Positions 1-8,133 of a stretch of DNA of 64,000 nt are shown one piece after another; within the stretch, counting starts at the first letter, position 1; each line of letters starts with the position of its first letter. Position numbers and translations under genes: made by a program. The notes beneath the pieces are model-generated. The model was not told the DNA's origin. It made no database searches and saw nothing but the letters and a program-made list of their open reading frames with translations. The DNA is taken from NCBI RefSeq assembly GCF_006438915.1, contig NZ_RCZE01000010.1, positions 174,046-238,045 on the forward strand, read 5' to 3'. This stretch comes from Pseudomonas arsenicoxydans. GTDB lineage: Bacteria > Pseudomonadota > Gammaproteobacteria > Pseudomonadales > Pseudomonadaceae.

Positions 1-189
1 TCGATCCACTCGTTTGATGGCGTGTTTGGGATAGGCCTTGCCTGACATGAATCGGCCCAATCCTGTCAGCGTTAGACGACGCCCGCGCAGTAACGAACTG
101 ACACAACACATCAGTGTTTTTAGGCGACGAGAATGGACAGTGGGAAGTGCTTGAGCGAGCGCGCTGTGTAAGAATCGGATGGCCTGCAT
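1..189 (-). mobile_element. IS4-family transposase, N-terminal part, runs off the left edge
   Basis: Translating the minus strand from the ATG at 187-189 gives an open frame to base 1 with no stop. It reads through LTLTGLGRFMSGKAYPKHA and then IKRVDR. The pattern of a short helical N-terminus, an LT(L/Q)xxLGR stretch and a KHxIKRVDR stretch is characteristic of the N-terminal DNA-binding region of IS4-family (IS10-like) transposases, which cut and paste their element. Only 63 residues lie in the window, so the DDE catalytic core is not visible and it cannot be told whether the element is intact. No convincing terminal inverted repeat was found between 190 and 350, so the element boundary is unresolved. 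Confidence 0.6.
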
Positions 190-349
190 GGGATCGGGAT
201 CTTGTTTTTGTGTGGTGCAATACAAGCTGCCGACCCATGCAGGTCTCTTCAATTCCCAACTTCTTGATTTCTCGTAGGAAAAAGCGGGGATTTCTCAGAA
301 TCCGTCCCCTATTCACTTTCACTTTTCACACTCAAATCGTAGAAACTAA

Positions 350-655
350 ATGGACACCAAAAAAATAATTGAATATGGTGGAAAAATCACACTTGATGAC
401 TTGTCTCAGCTCAACCAGTCTATCGACACATCATTGATTATTGACGACTTAAAGGAAGATCTATTTCAAGCCACCTTCCCTAAAGATCAAATTATTGATA
501 TAGGCTGGTATCCCGAATTCAGTGAAAACGGTACATTTAGAGTTTCCCTAATAAAAGCACACGACTGGGAGCACCCTGCTTCTAGCGAAAAAGCAAAAAA
601 CTGGGAAGAGCTTCATAAAACAATCTCCCTTGCCTTGGAAAATCTGAAAACATAA
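350..655 (+). CDS. hypothetical protein, AT-rich orphan
   Basis: An open frame of 101 codons starts at ATG 350. The product is acidic and soluble, with no signal peptide or membrane segment; it has a D-rich first half (TSLIIDDLKEDLF) and a WEELHKTISLALENL helix at the C-terminus. I do not recognise the family. Base composition and codon use (many AAA, ATT and AAT codons) are visibly AT-richer than the genes that follow. It lies between a transposase end and a GGGGACGG palindrome, which suggests a horizontally acquired remnant. A small immunity-type protein is possible by size and acidity, but nothing in the sequence proves it. There is no strong Shine-Dalgarno sequence before the start. Confidence 0.55.
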   Translation: MDTKKIIEYGGKITLDDLSQLNQSIDTSLIIDDLKEDLFQATFPKDQIIDIGWYPEFSENGTFRVSLIKAHDWEHPASSEKAKNWEELHKTISLALENLKT

Positions 656-705
656 AACCAATAAAAGCAACATGAAAAAATCTGGACAAGAAACAAAAAA
701 ACTAA

Positions 706-748
706 GGGGACGGATTTATTTTCAAAGAGAAAAATGAAACCCGTCCCC
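706..748. repeat. imperfect palindrome with GGGGACGG / CCGTCCCC ends
   Basis: GGGGACGGATTTATTTTC at 706-723 faces a near-complementary arm ending in CCGTCCCC at 741-748. The same CCGTCCCC end also occurs alone at 302-309, so the small AT-rich gene at 350-655 lies between two copies. From general knowledge, GGGGACRGATTTATTT-type palindromes are dispersed repeats often found near REP-associated (IS200-like) transposases in gammaproteobacteria; that link is inferred here, because no such transposase is in the window. Confidence 0.55.
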
Positions 749-940
749 ACTCTTGATGATAGCTCCATGCTTCAGAAATTTCCCACACCCCCTATCGACA
801 CCTCCATGAACTTGTAACCCCCCACTCCCCCAGCTAACCTCCCCCAGCCGCTGCAACCTCAGCGACCGGTTTTGACAGACCGAACACGATCAAGGCATGC
901 AAATACCGCTTTGCGGCTCCGTCCCTACAGGAGCTTCACC

Positions 941-1573
941 ATGAAAAAATGCCCACCCGATTCCCTCGACCCAATCGATCTCAGCCAAACCACCCCACGC
1001 ACCGTCAGCGCCCGCCTCCGCGACCCAAACACCCCCGACCCCATCAGCCACGTCTTCACCATCCTCCCCAACATAGACACCGAAACCCTGCTTAGCCACG
1101 CCTGCGAAACCCTCGCTTCACTCAACGTCCTCACCACCGACCTGGCCTGCAAACTCGAAGGTTCACACCGCAGCCTGGCGCTATCCATCCAGCAACTGGC
1201 GGTAGTAGGCGAATTGTTGGTGAACCGTGCACTGGACAACCTCAACCCTCCTGGCGACGCATCCCCCCTGAAGCACCCTATCTTGAGAGAAGGAGGCCCA
1301 ACCATGGCTCGATACATGCCCATCACCGGCATCGACTGCCTGATCCCTTCCCTGCTGATTGATACGGAAGCGCCCCTAGATGTGTTGCACGACTCGGCGG
1401 CATACCGAATCCGCAGCGTGACCCAACTGGTGGAAACTCTGTCCTTGAGTGACTCGCTGAAGGGTGACAACGCGCTACTTCAGGACTTCGCCCGCGTAAT
1501 TGCAATTCCACTGCGCGACGGCTGTGACTTGCTGGACATCATCGGCCGACGTTTACAAAAACAAGCCACATAA
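941..1573 (+). CDS. DUF6124-family protein with C-terminal extension
   Basis: The start ATG at 941 is chosen because AGGAGCTTCACC precedes it; the frame is open further upstream but lacks a better signal. The product has 210 residues. Residues about 40-110 (from HVFTILPNIDTETLLSHACE to the VNRALDNL stretch) match the core of the small Pseudomonas proteins annotated DUF6124, which is also seen in the gene at 55129-55506. Unlike that 125-residue paralogue, this one carries about 100 extra residues that look like a second helical domain ending in LDIIGRRLQK. The function of the family is unknown. It is predicted to be cytoplasmic, with no signal peptide or TM segment. A strong terminator follows immediately, so it is probably monocistronic. 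Confidence 0.75.
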   Translation: MKKCPPDSLDPIDLSQTTPRTVSARLRDPNTPDPISHVFTILPNIDTETLLSHACETLASLNVLTTDLACKLEGSHRSLALSIQQLAVVGELLVNRALDNLNPPGDASPLKHPILREGGPTMARYMPITGIDCLIPSLLIDTEAPLDVLHDSAAYRIRSVTQLVETLSLSDSLKGDNALLQDFARVIAIPLRDGCDLLDIIGRRLQKQAT

Positions 1574-1576
1574 AAA

Positions 1577-1607
1577 AACGGGCGATCATACGATCGCCCG
1601 TTTTTTA
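1577..1607 (+). terminator. Rho-independent terminator
   Basis: A perfect GC-rich stem ACGGGCGATC / GATCGCCCGT with a 4-base loop is followed by TTTTTT. It begins 4 bases after the stop codon of the DUF6124 gene. Confidence 0.9.
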
Positions 1608-1892
1608 TATATTCATTGCCATCACTTCAACAGAAGGTGTCCGCCCAGTGCTATGGCCTCGGCATTCCATGCACTGGTAAAGAGCCGTGACACTGGGCGA
1701 ACGGGGACATTTTAATAGAAGTTTGCGGATATGTCCGCTAAGCGAACATGAAATTTGTAAACACAATGTTTAACAAAATGTCGGTTGCAATACTATTCAA
1801 ACCACCACCAAAACTCACTACCCAGAACATTAAAACTGATTGTTCTTGTACAAAAATCTTATACAAGAACAATCATTTCATAGAGTCACTGC
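1608..1892. other. intergenic stretch without a recognisable gene
   Basis: No convincing ORF was found. CGCCCAGTG at 1642-1650 can pair with CACTGGGCG at 1691-1699. An inner alternative pairs CAGTGC (1646-1651) and the following TATGG with CCATGCACTG (1667-1676). A GCGGATATGTCCGC palindrome lies near 1724-1737. The stretch becomes AT-rich towards 1875. It may be a remnant of a mobile element, but no coding trace was identified. Confidence 0.4.
1837..1875. repeat. perfect 14-bp inverted repeat downstream of the exported-protein gene
   Basis: TGATTGTTCTTGTA (1837-1850) and TACAAGAACAATCA (1862-1875) are exact reverse complements separated by 11 bases. It lies 18 bases beyond the stop of the minus-strand gene ending at 1893. 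It could act as a weak, AT-rich transcription terminator or as an mRNA 3' stabiliser. The lack of a GC-rich stem and clear T-run makes termination uncertain; an operator is also possible. Confidence 0.5.
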
Positions 1893-2477
1893 TCAGCTTT
1901 TGGTGTGAGCGTGCACTTTCAGAATGTCTGTGTAGGTGACGACAACGGTTTGCCCGACTTTCAGGTCTTTGAGTTTGGCTTGAACTTCCGGTCTTACGAC
2001 ATCAACGGTTTTGGAATTGCCCTTCGGACCTTCGAAGGTCACCTTATGATTCTTCACGTCGATGTGGGTGATTTTCAGCTGGACCTGGATCTGGCGGTAA
2101 GCTTCACCCGCCGGTTTTTCCGAGCCTGGAGCGGCGCGAACATCGCCTGTACGTTCGGTGGAGCCTGGCAGGCCCTTGTCGATATCGGTGTCGAGGTAGG
2201 CGGCTTCGGCGTGAACGACTTTGATGTCGACGAGATCGCCGGCTTTCAAGTTGGCGAGGTTTTTCGCCTTGTCGGTCAGTTGTACGGAAACCTCTTTACC
2301 TTCAGGCCCTTTGAGCACGACTTGATGGGTTGCGGCGTCGACCGAGACGACGGTGGCGGTCAGTTGATCCTCTAACACGACGCCCGCCAGCGGGATATCT
2401 TCAGCCATGGCGCCGAGGCTGACAGCGGACAGCAAGGTTGCGAGGGAGATGGCTTTGGTCAGAGCGTGGAGTTTCAT
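1893..2477 (-). CDS. exported protein with two related beta-rich repeats
   Basis: This is a 194-residue product with a clear Sec signal peptide (KAISLATLLSAVSLGAMA, cleavage likely after AMA), so it is periplasmic or secreted. The mature part contains two similar units: one around TATVVSVDAATHQVVLKGPE followed by LKAGDLVDIKVV, and one around ITHIDVKNHKVTFEGPKG followed by LKVGQTVVVTYTD. Each reads like a short OB- or SH3-like barrel. I do not recognise a named family and assign no function. AAGGA lies about 11 bases before the start ATG. It stands alone, with 221 bases to the next upstream gene. Confidence 0.7.
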   Translation of the reverse strand: MKLHALTKAISLATLLSAVSLGAMAEDIPLAGVVLEDQLTATVVSVDAATHQVVLKGPEGKEVSVQLTDKAKNLANLKAGDLVDIKVVHAEAAYLDTDIDKGLPGSTERTGDVRAAPGSEKPAGEAYRQIQVQLKITHIDVKNHKVTFEGPKGNSKTVDVVRPEVQAKLKDLKVGQTVVVTYTDILKVHAHTKS

Positions 2478-2698
2478 AGGCGATACATTCCTTGGTAATA
2501 AATGGCAGCAGACCGCTCTGGCTCAGGCATCAGCGCGATATGTGCCACTGAGCATAGACGTTCTTCAGGGAGTTTTTGCAGTTTCTTACGCAGTGGATTT
2601 GTCGTTATCGGTGCATTTTCCACTTTCCTTGGCCAAGTCAGCCAAGTGGTGAGCAAGGCATCCCTTTCTCGTTCGTCGCAGACGCCTGAGGCTCAAGC

Positions 2699-2941
2699 TC
2701 AGGCTTCAGGATCATCAACTTCCCGAGCGACGTTCACGGCCGGCGAGTCCTTGTGCGATTGCTCGGCCCTGGCCTTCAACTCCTGCCACTGCTCGAGATC
2801 AATGGCGCCCTGCCCCAGCAAGTCATCAGCCACCCGCAGCAGTTCGGCGTAATGGGCGTCGGGGGATTGCTGCCAGTAACCCTTGTCGTCGAACAGGCGT
2901 TGCCATGAGGCAAGGTCTGGCGGTTTGAGGTCGTCGCTCAT
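2699..2941 (-). CDS. small conserved-looking hypothetical protein (80 aa)
   Basis: ATG 2941 is preceded by AGGAGCCCGCC, an excellent ribosome-binding site. The protein is short, acidic and soluble, with a predicted helical centre (HYAELLRVADDLLGQGAIDL). It has no signal peptide and no recognised domain. It lies downstream of the ABC-system genes on the same strand, 62 bases beyond the AttH-like gene, and may belong to the same transcript. Function unknown. Confidence 0.65.
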   Translation of the reverse strand: MSDDLKPPDLASWQRLFDDKGYWQQSPDAHYAELLRVADDLLGQGAIDLEQWQELKARAEQSHKDSPAVNVAREVDDPEA

Positions 2942-3003
2942 GGCGGGCTCCTGTGGACGGGCTGGTTAACGTAAGAGGATGTCGATCTGCCGAGAGTTCC
3001 GAC

Positions 3004-4068
3004 TCAATAACCGGTCATTTCCAGATAGCCCTGCCCGGCATGGCTGCCGCTCAGTTGCACCGGCCCCTCCCAATACGGAATGCGCAAACCCATCCACGCG
3101 TTGGGGTTGAGGGCATTGAGGGTGATGTCGAGGTGCTTGCCGGGGATTTTGATTGACCAGCGCACGGGCATCGTTCGGCCAGCGACCTTCGCGGTGTCTT
3201 GCGGTGTGAGGCGGATGTCGTCGGCGTGCAACGATTGAGTCTGCCCATCAGCGTCGATCCACGTGCCGGTGAGGTAAGGCTCGCCGTCCTTGTTGCGCAT
3301 GCGGTAGAGCATCACTTGTTCGCCGCTGTCCAGGTGCAGGGAAAACCAGTCCCAACCCGTCTGGTTGGCGGTTAGCGGCTGGCTGCTCCATTCGCGGTCG
3401 AGCCAGGCCGGGCCGCTGACTTGATAGGTTTTGCCCTCGATGTCCAGCGAGCCACTGGCCTGAAAAAACGGCTGACTGTAGTAGTACGACGCCTGGCCCT
3501 GTTTGGATTTCTGGCTGAAACCTTTATCGCCCTGAAGCACCGGCGGGCGCGTGGACGTCAGCCGAAGCTGGTAACCGAAAGCCTTGTCCCGGGCGCTGAG
3601 TTGAACGTCGGCCAGAGGATCAGCCCCCTGACTGCTGAAACGCCAGTCATCGATCCAGGCATTGAACGGTGCCACGCTCACGCCAGCCTGGCCGACGCCG
3701 CCACGGGCGTAACGTTCGGCCGCGTGATGCACCGTCGCCGAGGTCACGGCCGCGTGCCCCAGCCAGATCGTCTGGTTGGCCCAGCCGGCCACTTCGGGCG
3801 CTGCTTTCAATGCGCTGCGAAACAGCGTCCATTGCACGCCGAACTCGCGGCCCTGCGCGTCCTTGAGGTTGGCGGTGACGTACCACCACTCGATGCGAAA
3901 ACCGTCATGCGGCCCGTGATCCGCCGGGAAGCTGAATACCCGCCCCGGCATCACCGGGGTAAATGCCGCCGCCTCGCCCCCCAGACCGGCGAAGCCTTTC
4001 TCGACAGGCTCTGAGTTATCGCAGCCGCTCAACAAAACCAATAAAAACAAGCCGACCTTAATCCTCAT
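3004..4068 (-). CDS. AttH-like lipocalin-fold lipoprotein (carotenoid 1,2-hydratase-like family)
   Basis: The start is taken at ATG 4068, because the frame above it opens only at a TTG. The N-terminus MRIKVGLFLLVLLSGCDNSE is a lipoprotein signal with lipobox LSGC. The body carries the family hallmark FRIEWWYVTANL followed by FGVQWTLFR, and a later GWDWFSLHL stretch with a nearby LMLYR-type strand. These are typical of the CrtC/AttH-like (DUF2167-unrelated, lipocalin-like) family, which is found with ABC transporters of the AttEFGH type. The gene overlaps the end of the permease gene by 11 bases, so translation is probably coupled. It most likely acts as the substrate-facing lipoprotein of that transporter. 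The substrate is not known. Confidence 0.8.
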   Translation of the reverse strand: MRIKVGLFLLVLLSGCDNSEPVEKGFAGLGGEAAAFTPVMPGRVFSFPADHGPHDGFRIEWWYVTANLKDAQGREFGVQWTLFRSALKAAPEVAGWANQTIWLGHAAVTSATVHHAAERYARGGVGQAGVSVAPFNAWIDDWRFSSQGADPLADVQLSARDKAFGYQLRLTSTRPPVLQGDKGFSQKSKQGQASYYYSQPFFQASGSLDIEGKTYQVSGPAWLDREWSSQPLTANQTGWDWFSLHLDSGEQVMLYRMRNKDGEPYLTGTWIDADGQTQSLHADDIRLTPQDTAKVAGRTMPVRWSIKIPGKHLDITLNALNPNAWMGLRIPYWEGPVQLSGSHAGQGYLEMTGY

Positions 4069-6508
4069 GAGCAAACGTCCTCAGCAGGTCCGCCGGTTGC
4101 GTGCGATACAGCGAATACAACGGCCACGCCGACGCCAGCAACGTCGCGAACAACGCCAGCCCCATCAACTGCAACAGTTGCATCGGAAACACGCGCAACG
4201 GCAGGCGCCAGCCGAATGCCTGGACGTTGATCACCGTATCCAGGCACCACGCCAGCGCGATCCCCAGCGGCAACGCCAGCACCAGCGTCAACACTGCCAG
4301 CAACCAGGTTTGCCCGAGGTTGAGCAGCATCAATTGCCGACGCGTCACGCCCAGCGCCCACAGCGGCGCCAACTGCCCGAGGCGGCTTTGGCTTTGGGTC
4401 AGCAGGCTGATGAACAACGCCACGCCCGCTACGCACAGGGTCAGACTATTGAGCGCGGAGGTGGCGGCGAAGGTGCGTTCGAACACTTGCGTCGACCAGC
4501 CCTTGAGGCGCGCCTGATCGACAATGCGGTTGTCGTCGAGCGCGAAACGCGCCTGCAACGCGGTGACGAATGCCGGGATCAATGCCGGCTCAATGCGCAG
4601 ATTAAAACGGTTGGGCGCCTGCTGTGGCCAGCCGTGCAGCAGATGGTTGACGTTGACCAGCAAGTGACCCTTGGGGTTGCCGTAATCGGCGTAGATGCCG
4701 ACGATGCGCGGCGACCAAGGGCCGCCCGGCGTGGGAATCGTCAGGTGATCGCCAAGGCGCACTTTCAGGCGTCGGGCCAGTTGCTCGCTGAGCATCAGCG
4801 CGTCGTCCTTGGCCAGTCGGTCCCATGGGTTGTCGCCCAGGGACTCCAGCAGCGGCCAATGCTGACGATAGGTCGGGTGATCTATTACGCCAAAAATATC
4901 CGCCGGCCAACCCTGCAACTGGATCGACACCTGCCAGTTGGGCAGCACCGCCGAGAGTTGCGGTTGCTGTTTGAGCCAAGTGTTCAACTCGCGAGACTGC
5001 GCCGGGGTTTGCGGATTGACGTAGAGCTCGGCGGTCAGGCGTTGTTCGAGCCAGTTGCTGAACGTCTCGCGGAAACCGGCGGTCATGCTGCCGGCGCCGA
5101 TGTTTGCCGCCAATGCCAACAGCAGCGCCATCAAGGCCAGGCTCAGTGCCGGCAGTTGCTGACGGCAATCGGCGATAAACCATTGGCCAAGCACCGAATG
5201 GCTGCGCTGCAAGACCAGATTGAGCACCGAATTGAGCACCACGGGCAACGCCAGTGCCGCGCCGAGCAACAGCGCCGCCATCAATACAAATCCGCTGGCC
5301 AGGCTGTCGCCCCAGATCAAGGCGCTGAGTGCAATCACGGCTGCCGTCGCCGCCACCCAACCCTGGCGCCGCAACCAGCGTGCGTGGGCCTGATGCCAGG
5401 CTTGTGGATCGGCCAGCGCCAGCAACGGCAAACGCGCCGCCCGCAGCAGGCTGTTGGCGCCGGCCAGCAATGCACCGAGCACACTCAGACCGACACCGCT
5501 GAGCCACCACCACGGGCTGAGGCTCAACTGCCCCGCCACTTCGGCACCGTACAAGCCGCGCAGGCTGGCGGCGACGTCCGGCAACAGCACGCTCGCCAGC
5601 AGGTAGCCGCTGATCACGCCAGCGAGGCCGCCGATCAGCGCCAAACCGCCAAGTTCAACCGTCAGGCAGGTGATGAGCATGCGCGCGCTGACGCCACAGG
5701 CGCGCAGGGTTCTGAGCAGGCCTCGGCGTTGTTCCAGTGCCAGGCCGATGGCCGCGTGGACGATGAACAGGCCGACCACGAAGGACAGAAAGCCCAAAGC
5801 GTCGAGGTTCAGGTGAAAGCTTTCGGTCAGGCGTGCGAGGTTGTTCTCTTCGCCGCTGGTCTTGAGCTGGAGTTGATCCTTGAACGCGTCGGGTAACGGG
5901 CCGCTGAAATCCTTCGGCAGCAGCAAGCGCGACAGTTGATCCGGCAGACCGAGAATCTGCTGGGCGAAGCCGATGTCCACCAGCAACACGCCGGGGGCCA
6001 TGTCCGTTTGAGCGTGCAGCGGTGGCAGAGGCTCACCGTTCGAACTCAGCGGACGTTCACCTTCCTGCAACCCCAACGCTTGCATCGTTTGCGGCGCAAT
6101 CCAGGTGCGGCCCGGCGCGCTGAAGAACTCGACAATCTGCTCAATCGGCAACGCTTGCCCTGCCACCGATGAGCCAGCGGGCAGCGACACCGGCTCAATG
6201 CCCATCAACTGCAAGCGCTGCTCTTCATGACCCTTGAGCGTCACCCGCCCTTGCAGCACCGGCGACACCGGCCAACCGGCACGACGCAAGTCGACAAACA
6301 ACGCCTGAGAAAACGTCCCGCCTCCGGGCGCGCTGAGGCTGGCTAGCGGTTCGCCACCGATCAACTGACTGGCCCGCGCGTAACTCTCCCGCGCCTGGCT
6401 GTTCAGCGCCTGCACGCCCGTGAGCAAACTGGTGGCGAGCCACAACCCGGTCAGCACGCTGAAAAACTGCACCGGGTGCTGCCGCCAATGGCTCAGCAGC
6501 GCCCGCAT
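4058..6508 (-). CDS. ABC transporter permease, two FtsX-type modules (AttF-AttG fusion-like)
   Basis: The 816-residue product begins at ATG 6508 (RALLSHWRQHPVQFF). A GTG start 54 bases upstream would overlap the ATPase gene and is less likely. It has an N-terminal TM helix (FFSVLTGLWLATSLLTG), a long periplasmic domain, a block of TM helices around LGFLSFVVGLFIVHAAIGLA, and a second module with another large periplasmic domain. The last helices lie near LASAWPLYSLYR. This 1+3-helix duplication is the MacB/FtsX permease architecture. The gene lies 22 bases downstream of the ATPase gene and overlaps the AttH-like gene, giving an ATPase-permease-lipoprotein operon. Such systems move lipophilic compounds or lipoproteins rather than driving nutrient uptake; the substrate here is unknown. 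Confidence 0.85.
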   Translation of the reverse strand: MRALLSHWRQHPVQFFSVLTGLWLATSLLTGVQALNSQARESYARASQLIGGEPLASLSAPGGGTFSQALFVDLRRAGWPVSPVLQGRVTLKGHEEQRLQLMGIEPVSLPAGSSVAGQALPIEQIVEFFSAPGRTWIAPQTMQALGLQEGERPLSSNGEPLPPLHAQTDMAPGVLLVDIGFAQQILGLPDQLSRLLLPKDFSGPLPDAFKDQLQLKTSGEENNLARLTESFHLNLDALGFLSFVVGLFIVHAAIGLALEQRRGLLRTLRACGVSARMLITCLTVELGGLALIGGLAGVISGYLLASVLLPDVAASLRGLYGAEVAGQLSLSPWWWLSGVGLSVLGALLAGANSLLRAARLPLLALADPQAWHQAHARWLRRQGWVAATAAVIALSALIWGDSLASGFVLMAALLLGAALALPVVLNSVLNLVLQRSHSVLGQWFIADCRQQLPALSLALMALLLALAANIGAGSMTAGFRETFSNWLEQRLTAELYVNPQTPAQSRELNTWLKQQPQLSAVLPNWQVSIQLQGWPADIFGVIDHPTYRQHWPLLESLGDNPWDRLAKDDALMLSEQLARRLKVRLGDHLTIPTPGGPWSPRIVGIYADYGNPKGHLLVNVNHLLHGWPQQAPNRFNLRIEPALIPAFVTALQARFALDDNRIVDQARLKGWSTQVFERTFAATSALNSLTLCVAGVALFISLLTQSQSRLGQLAPLWALGVTRRQLMLLNLGQTWLLAVLTLVLALPLGIALAWCLDTVINVQAFGWRLPLRVFPMQLLQLMGLALFATLLASAWPLYSLYRTQPADLLRTFAHED

Positions 6509-6530
6509 TGTCTCGCGAAAAACCCGCACC

Positions 6531-7199
6531 TCAGCGCTCGTCCGTGCCAGCCAGGCGGCCACCGTGCAGCACCACTTTTTCCGCCAGCCGCGCGGCTACC
6601 CGTGGGCTGTGCGTGACCATCAACAACGTGGTGGACGTGTTGTCGAGCAATTCCAGGAGCAGCTTCAACACTTCGTCGCTGGTGGCTTCATCGAGGCTGC
6701 CGGTGGGTTCGTCGGCCAGCAGCAGTTTCGGCTGCGACGCTAGCGCGCGGCCCAGTGCGACTCGCTGCTGTTGGCCGCCGGACAGTTGCTCCGGATAACG
6801 TCGCAACACGTCGCTCAGCCCCAGGCGTTGCACCAGATGCGCCTGCCAGCGCGGATCATGCCGCCCCGCCAGCCGCGCCTGAAACGCCAGGTTGTCCTCG
6901 ACCCGCAAACTGCCAATCAGATTGAACTGCTGGAACACCAAACCGATTTCGGTACGACGCCAGTGGGCCAGTTGCCGTTCGTTCATCTGCTCCAGCCGAT
7001 GTTCACCGCTGCGGATGCTGCCCCGGTCGACCTTGTCCAGTCCGGCGATCAGGTGCAGCAACGTGCTTTTGCCACTGCCCGACTCGCCCATCAGCGCCAG
7101 GCTGCTGCCGGGTTTCAGGCTCAGGTCGACGCCTTGCAGCACCGGCAGCGGGCCTTGCGGGGTGGCGTAGCTTTTGAAGACGCCTTGGACCGAAAGCAT
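6531..7199 (-). CDS. ABC transporter ATP-binding protein (LolD/MacB type, AttE-like)
   Basis: The start is ATG 7199 (MLSVQGVFKSY); the longer open frame upstream to about 7970 is non-coding and overlaps an oppositely oriented pseudogene. The 222-residue protein shows Walker A GESGSGKST, Q-loop VFQQFNLIGSLRVEDNL, the signature LSGGQQQRVALGRAL, Walker B LLLADEPTGSLDE and switch His in VTHSPRVA. The GSLDE ending of Walker B is typical of the LolD/MacB subgroup that pairs with FtsX-like permeases, which agrees with the next gene. It powers the transporter from the cytoplasmic face. Confidence 0.9.
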   Translation of the reverse strand: MLSVQGVFKSYATPQGPLPVLQGVDLSLKPGSSLALMGESGSGKSTLLHLIAGLDKVDRGSIRSGEHRLEQMNERQLAHWRRTEIGLVFQQFNLIGSLRVEDNLAFQARLAGRHDPRWQAHLVQRLGLSDVLRRYPEQLSGGQQQRVALGRALASQPKLLLADEPTGSLDEATSDEVLKLLLELLDNTSTTLLMVTHSPRVAARLAEKVVLHGGRLAGTDER

Positions 7200-7250
7200 G
7201 GGCAATTCCGTGAAGAAGCGTGAGGCAAGGATAGCGGCCCTGCATGGTTT

Positions 7251-8073
7251 TTGTCCGTTGACGATTGTCGTCCGGCATGGCGGGCGCCCTATCCTCGGAG
7301 GCTGGTAAGTGCCTGCGTGTATTTCGAGCGGTTTTTCCCGTTTTTCAACGGGCATTTCCAGGCACGGATCGTGCGCGATGAAGAAGGCGTCGAGTTGCGC
7401 CTGCTCGACTGCGGCAGCCTGAAAGCCGGTGCGCCGACCACCGATTACCTCCTCGTCAGCCTGTGCAGCATGCTGCGCCGCAAGTCTCTCGCCAGTGGTC
7501 TGGAGCGTGATCCTGTGCTCGGCGTTGGTCTGGCGTGGGCTAAGACCGCCAATCCGCAAGCTCAGGAACAAGCGTTCCGCGCGTCGGTGCAATGGGCTCA
7601 GGCGCATCATTCGATTCGCCTGGACCCGCAGCTGTTCGTGACCGCGCTGACACCGGGCAACCATGAGCTGGAACAAACGCTGGTGGATTTGCTCGAGCAG
7701 ACCCGGCGCAATAGTGAGCAGACGATTCTGGAGCAAGTGAGCGACCATTTGATTGCTGACCTCGCCAGTGCCAATTGGCAACGATTTTGTGCTGAGCATC
7801 GCTTGCTGGAACGCGCCGCGGCACGTCGGCTGAAAGCGTTGGGCTGGAGTTTTTTCGCAACTGCTCGATGAGTACCGTCGCTGCCGGGCGGAAGATTTGT
7901 TGCAGGCGGCAGAGCTGGAATTGGTGAAGATTTCGGATCGGTTGGGGTACAGCGATGTGCAGAGTTTCAACCGCGCGTGTTTGCGGTGGCTGGAGTGCGC
8001 GCCGGGGGTGTATCGGGCGCGGTGGGCGCATCCATTAGATCAAATCCGCACCGGGTCAGCGCCGGATGTTTAG
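7251..8073 (+). pseudogene. AraC-family regulator remnant: N-terminally truncated and frameshifted
   Basis: The first frame runs to the TGA at 7869-7871 and encodes an AraC_N-like ligand domain part (RFFPFFNGHFQARIVRDEEG) and the beginning of the DNA-binding domain (LLERAAARRLKALGWS). At the run of six T around 7850-7855, removing one T gives SFSQLLDEYRR, and the reading continues through ISDRLGYSDVQSFNRACLRW and CAPGVYRARW to TAG 8071-8073. That is the conserved second helix-turn-helix of AraC proteins. About 70-90 N-terminal residues expected for the family are also missing, and the frame begins with only a TTG and no ribosome site. It is therefore best called a pseudogene. A sequencing slip in the T run could explain the frameshift but not the 5' truncation. 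Confidence 0.75.
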
Positions 8074-8133
8074 AGCAGGGAAAATAGACCTGTCACCTTG
8101 AACATCACCGCCTGACGCAGGAATAATCACATG

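Noticed and set aside
114..368. Plus-strand open frame of 84 codons at the left edge
   Set aside because: It lies over the transposase coding frame on the other strand, lacks a ribosome site and ends with a protein of no sensible composition.
1642..1699. Alternative hairpins sharing one arm, like an attenuator or riboswitch
   Set aside because: No downstream gene in the same direction within a useful distance and no known riboswitch core; kept only as a note in the intergenic entry.
2474..2656. Minus-strand 60-codon frame between the exported-protein gene and the 80-residue protein gene
   Set aside because: No ribosome site, overlaps the start of the next gene and has no recognisable features.
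4067..5896. Very long plus-strand open frame (609 codons) rich in Arg, Gln and His
   Set aside because: It is antisense to the ABC permease gene; the composition is the usual mirror of a GC-rich coding strand.
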